Origin: DAOTXN01 sp034435435
GTDB taxonomy: Bacteria; Chloroflexota; Anaerolineae; S140-20
Direction: 5' to 3'
DNA: 9,982 nt
Assembly (NCBI GenBank): GCA_034435435.1
Contig: DAOTXN010000177.1
Coordinates: 1 to 9,982, forward strand
Made by a program: the position numbers and the translations under genes. The notes under the pieces were generated by a model. It worked only from the letters and a program-made list of their open reading frames with translations, searched no databases and was not told the DNA's origin. Of this stretch, positions 8,096-9,982 are shown one piece after another; within the stretch, counting starts at the first letter, position 1; every line of letters starts with the position of its first letter.

Positions 8096-8797
8096 CTAGC
8101 GAGCGCCGTGTCCGCGCAGCACAGTAGGCACGGTGGACAGCAAGATCTTTAAATCTAGCACAAAACTCTCATTTTCCACATACTCGATGTCATAGCGCAC
8201 GATTTGATCAAAGGGGATGCTGCTGCGTCCGTGGATCTGGGCCCAGCCGGTCACGCCCGGAAGCGTCCCCAGGCGGCGCTTGTGCCACTCGCTGTAGGCG
8301 TCCACTTCGGCGGGCACGTTAGGGCGCGGCCCGATAAAGCTCATATCGCCCTTGATGATATTGAGCAACTGGGGTAATTCATCCAGGCTGGTCTTGCGCA
8401 GCAAACGCCCCACGCGCGTAATCTGATTGGTTTGAGCCGGTTTGAAAAAGTTGGGATCCTCTGCACCTTCCTGCACATTTCCTTTGACAAATTCCTTCAG
8501 AAAGGCCTCGTGGGCGCTGCGGTCGATGTCCTGGTACATCGATCGGAACTTGTAAAAAGTAAACGGCTTGCCATTCTTGCCGATGCGCATCTGGCGAAAC
8601 AGCGCCGGACCTGGCGAATCCAGGCGGATGGCCAGCGTCAGCGCCAGAAACAGAGGCGCCAACAAAATCAACAGAACGAGAGCGGCAATCGTCGCCGCTA
8701 CACGCTTAAAAACCGGGTAAAGGCGCACCCGGCCAATCTGAACGTTCGCCCAAAAATCCGTCGCTACAAAAATCAAAGAAGTGTTAAAAAAGATCAT
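8096..8797 (-). CDS. Sugar-1-phosphate transferase (monotopic phosphoglycosyl transferase, bacterial sugar transferase family)
   Basis: A 233-residue protein of the PF02397-type family, which transfers a sugar-1-phosphate from a nucleotide sugar to undecaprenyl phosphate, the first step of lipid-linked polysaccharide assembly at the inner face of the membrane. Visible hallmarks: a single hydrophobic segment at 33-57, SPGPALFRQMRIGKNGKPF (61-79), KFRSM (83-87), RKTSLDELPQLLNIIKGDMS (134-153) containing the Asp139-Glu140 pair that matches the family's catalytic dyad, FIGPRP (154-159), and LPGVTGWAQIHGR (179-191). The length fits the short PglC-like form; the extra N-terminal membrane region of WcaJ/WbaP types is absent. 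The segment of about 30 residues before the helix is not recognised. ATG 8797 is the furthest possible start because an in-frame TGA lies two codons upstream; no strong ribosome-binding site is visible. It lies convergent to the surface-protein gene, so it is transcribed separately from the Wzz/BcsB-like pair, but all plausibly act in one polysaccharide pathway. Sugar specificity cannot be read. Confidence 0.92.
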   Translation of the reverse strand: MIFFNTSLIFVATDFWANVQIGRVRLYPVFKRVAATIAALVLLILLAPLFLALTLAIRLDSPGPALFRQMRIGKNGKPFTFYKFRSMYQDIDRSAHEAFLKEFVKGNVQEGAEDPNFFKPAQTNQITRVGRLLRKTSLDELPQLLNIIKGDMSFIGPRPNVPAEVDAYSEWHKRRLGTLPGVTGWAQIHGRSSIPFDQIVRYDIEYVENESFVLDLKILLSTVPTVLRGHGAR

Positions 8798-8850
8798 CGC
8801 TCATCATCCCAAGTGAGTACCATGCAGGTTCTTTTCGCATCAACCTGATT

Positions 8851-8868
8851 CTAACCAAAATAGGTTAG
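8851..8868. repeat. Inverted repeat in the divergent intergenic region, operator-like
   Basis: CTAACC (8851-8856) and GGTTAG (8863-8868) form a perfect palindrome around AAAATA, about 54 bases upstream of the sugar transferase start on the - strand. On that strand TAGAAT (8853-8848) could be a -10 box overlapping one half-site, though no good -35 box is seen. It may be a regulator binding site for the sugar transferase promoter. Confidence 0.3.
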
Positions 8869-8963
8869 GGTTTAATTTGGGCTATGTAAGAATGTCGTAA
8901 GAAAATCCGGCAGTTAGGCGTCAGAATAAACGATGGGCGCGCAACCTCGCGGCAAAAACCTGC

Positions 8964-8992
8964 TTGACGCGCCACTCAGACCGGTTTACAAT
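8964..8992 (+). promoter_or_regulatory. Sigma70-type promoter of the selenoperoxiredoxin gene
   Basis: TTGACG (8964-8969) and TACAAT (8987-8992) each differ from the consensus by one base and are separated by exactly 17 bases. Transcription would start near 8999, leaving a leader of about 22 bases that contains the ribosome-binding site. This points to an independent transcription unit expressed by the housekeeping sigma factor. Confidence 0.75.
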
Positions 8993-9006
8993 ACCGACAG
9001 CACTCC

Positions 9007-9013
9007 AAGGAGG
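9007..9013 (+). promoter_or_regulatory. Strong ribosome-binding site fixing the start at 9021
   Basis: AAGGAGG lies seven bases before ATG 9021. It selects this ATG over the in-frame ATG at 8964, which overlaps the -35 box region. The existence of a good promoter and a good ribosome-binding site in front of a frame that stops after 45 codons argues that the short frame is not the full product. Confidence 0.85.
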
Positions 9014-9020
9014 ATTCACG

Positions 9021-9791
9021 ATGAGCCTGCGAACCGGCCAACTGGCCCCAAACTTTACACTCAAGAGCCACCTAAATACCGAGATAACGCTGAGCGACTT
9101 TTGCGGGTACAAGAACGTCGTCATTGCTTTCTTTCCGCTGGCCTGGACTCCCGTCTGAACCAGCCAGATCCCCTCTTATGAGGCCCAATGGTCCGAGTTT
9201 GAGGGGATGGACGCCCTGGTTCTGGGCGTGAGCGTGGACAGTGTGCCGAGTCTGCAAGCCTGGGCAGATAGCCTGGGCGGCATTCACTTTCCTTTATTGA
9301 GCGACTTTTATCCCCACGGCGCTGTGGCTCAAAGATATGGCGTGTTGCGCTCGGATGGTCGTAGCGAGCGGGCCTTGTTTATTGTGGACAAGCAAGGTGT
9401 TATTTGCTACATCGACATCCACGATATTGACCACCAACCTGACAACGATGTATTGTTGGCCGAGCTGCGCCATATTGACCCTAAAGCGGCGGCGCGCGTG
9501 GCGGAGTCCGGAGCGCCCGAAACCGCCGGGTTGCCGGGCAACGGCGTGGTGATGTACTGCACCTCGTGGTGTCCGGCCTGCCGCAGGGCGCGGCGCTTTT
9601 TAGAGGAGCTTGGCATAGAGTATACCGAGATTGACATTAACAAAACGCCTGAAGCCCGGCCCAAACTGCGCGAGTTGACCGGCGGGACGCTTACTACTCC
9701 AACCTTTGATATTCACGGGCGCGTCGTCGTCAACTTTCAGCGGGACGAGCTGGAGCGCGTCTTGAAATCGGAGCATTTAACTCTAATTTAA
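9021..9791 (+). CDS. Selenocysteine-containing peroxiredoxin fused to a glutaredoxin-like domain (TGA 9156-9158 read as Sec46)
   Basis: Read through the TGA, the frame gives 256 residues. Residues 1-155 are an AhpC/TSA-type peroxiredoxin: LAPNFTL at 8-14, VVIAFFPLAWTPV at 33-45, position 46 the TGA, then TSQIPSYEAQW. In the family this site is TPxC with the peroxidatic cysteine, so the TGA falls exactly on the catalytic residue. Further marks are Thr43, VLGVSVDSVPSLQAWA (67-82), FPLLSDF (90-96) and Arg117 before ALFIVD. Residues about 175-250 are glutaredoxin/NrdH-like: VVMYCTSWCPACRRARRFLE with C184-P-A-C187 and a cis-Pro-type TTPTF (225-229). The product would reduce peroxides in the cytoplasm via a selenolate, with the C-terminal dithiol as likely internal reductant; Cys28 and Cys129 are additional thiols. 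No gene in the window contains another in-frame TGA over about 2,700 codons, so general TGA reassignment is unlikely. A nonsense mutation of a Cys codon is the main alternative. The selA, selB, selC and selD genes are not in the window. Confidence 0.88.
9156..9158 (+). other. In-frame TGA, proposed selenocysteine codon
   Basis: The codon sits between GTC (Val45) and ACC (Thr47) at the peroxidatic cysteine position of the peroxiredoxin signature. The downstream 210 codons stay in the same frame and continue the same domain without any gap in the alignment to the family pattern, which is not expected if the TGA were a real stop. Confidence 0.88.
9168..9208 (+). promoter_or_regulatory. Candidate bacterial SECIS hairpin
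   Basis: ATCCCCTC (9168-9175) and GAGGGGAT (9201-9208) form a perfect 8-bp stem beginning nine bases after the TGA. Inside, GGCC (9182-9185) can pair with GGTC (9190-9193), including one G-U pair, capped by CAAT (9186-9189). The distance from the TGA to the apical loop is 27 bases, inside the usual bacterial range as I recall it. The loop does not start with the G expected from the E. coli-type element, so the exact inner fold is uncertain. The whole element is within coding sequence. Confidence 0.6.
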
Positions 9792-9982
9792 TTTTAATCT
9801 GCTGCTCATTCTGTCCTAATGGTTTTGTGCTACCCTACTGCCAAATCTCAAATCAGCTCCGGCGCCAGATAGTGGCGTAAGGGGGCGTGAGCGCGACCTT
9901 TCCCTCGCGCGTGGCTTGCCCCCTTCAAGTGCATCACCTGGGCGCCCCCCTATTGCAAAGCGCGCCCGCCAATACTCTGGCG
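9792..9982. other. GC-rich structured tail region, no convincing gene
   Basis: Three hairpins are visible: CGCCA/TGGCG at 9863-9877; a long imperfect one at 9879-9925, with AAGGGGGC paired to GCCCCCTT and an inner GCGCGA/TCGCGC around CCTTTCCC; and CGCCA/TGGCG again at 9967-9982. None is followed by a T-tract, so they are weak terminator candidates. A - strand frame is open from the window end for about 54 codons, but it is Arg/Gly-rich and shows no recognisable domain. Confidence 0.35.

Noticed and set aside
8432..8848. A 138-codon + strand frame over the sugar transferase gene
   Set aside because: It is antisense to well-conserved PF02397 motifs and is a Gln/Arg-rich low-complexity translation with no ribosome-binding site.
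9156..9158. General reassignment of TGA to Trp or Gly
   Set aside because: About 2,700 codons of the other four genes contain TGG for Trp and no in-frame TGA, and the family pattern requires Cys or Sec at this position.
9207..9791. A separate 194-residue gene starting at ATG 9207 after a stop at 9156-9158
   Set aside because: It would begin in the middle of the peroxiredoxin fold, has no fitting ribosome-binding function (the GAGGGG before it is explained by the stem arm), and the preceding 45 codons carry the missing N-terminal half with its own promoter and ribosome-binding site.
9818..9982. A - strand frame open from the window end
   Set aside because: About 54 codons, Arg/Gly-rich, and running through strong hairpins with no recognisable domain; it cannot be judged without the next sequence.

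Overview
The window looks like part of a chromosome from a Chloroflexota bacterium (Anaerolineae/Caldilineae-like). This is an inference from three things: long secreted proteins rich in DUF11 repeats, a C-terminal FLPLVLRNN ending that I recall from surface proteins of that phylum, and moderately high GC with Shine-Dalgarno-led genes. There is no rRNA, tRNA, transposase, phage gene or CRISPR array.

Left part (about 198-4092, + strand): a two-gene operon for envelope or exopolysaccharide work. The first gene encodes a Wzz-type chain-length/co-polymerase protein fused to a degenerate GGDEF domain. Its active-site motif is destroyed (RESHY in place of GGDEF), but a c-di-GMP I-site RxxD is kept at the canonical five-residue spacing. 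Thirteen bases later comes a GTG-started BcsB-like (cellulose synthase subunit B family) membrane-anchored protein. It has two carbohydrate-binding/flavodoxin-like modules and an unusual DUF11-like domain inserted into the first. This suggests polymer secretion controlled by c-di-GMP binding.

Middle (4093-8011): a roughly 320-base non-coding leader, then a 1199-residue secreted surface protein. Its order is signal peptide, CBM9/DOMON-like module, lamin-tail domain, DUF11-type repeats interrupted by one Ig-like domain, and a short terminal sorting-like motif. A strong hairpin terminator lies between it and a convergent sugar-1-phosphate transferase (monotopic phosphoglycosyl transferase, - strand, 8096-8797), which would start assembly of a lipid-linked glycan.

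Right part (8798-9982): an intergenic region with a near-consensus sigma70 promoter, then the most striking gene. It is a peroxiredoxin whose peroxidatic cysteine codon is an in-frame TGA (9156-9158). The family signature reads TPV-[TGA]-TSQ and the same frame continues through the rest of the peroxiredoxin into a C-terminal glutaredoxin-like domain (CPAC). A perfect 8-bp stem begins ten bases after the TGA. The simplest reading is a selenocysteine-containing peroxiredoxin-glutaredoxin fusion (256 residues) that a standard gene caller would split into a 45-residue stub and a downstream fragment. The last 190 bases hold GC-rich hairpins and no convincing gene.
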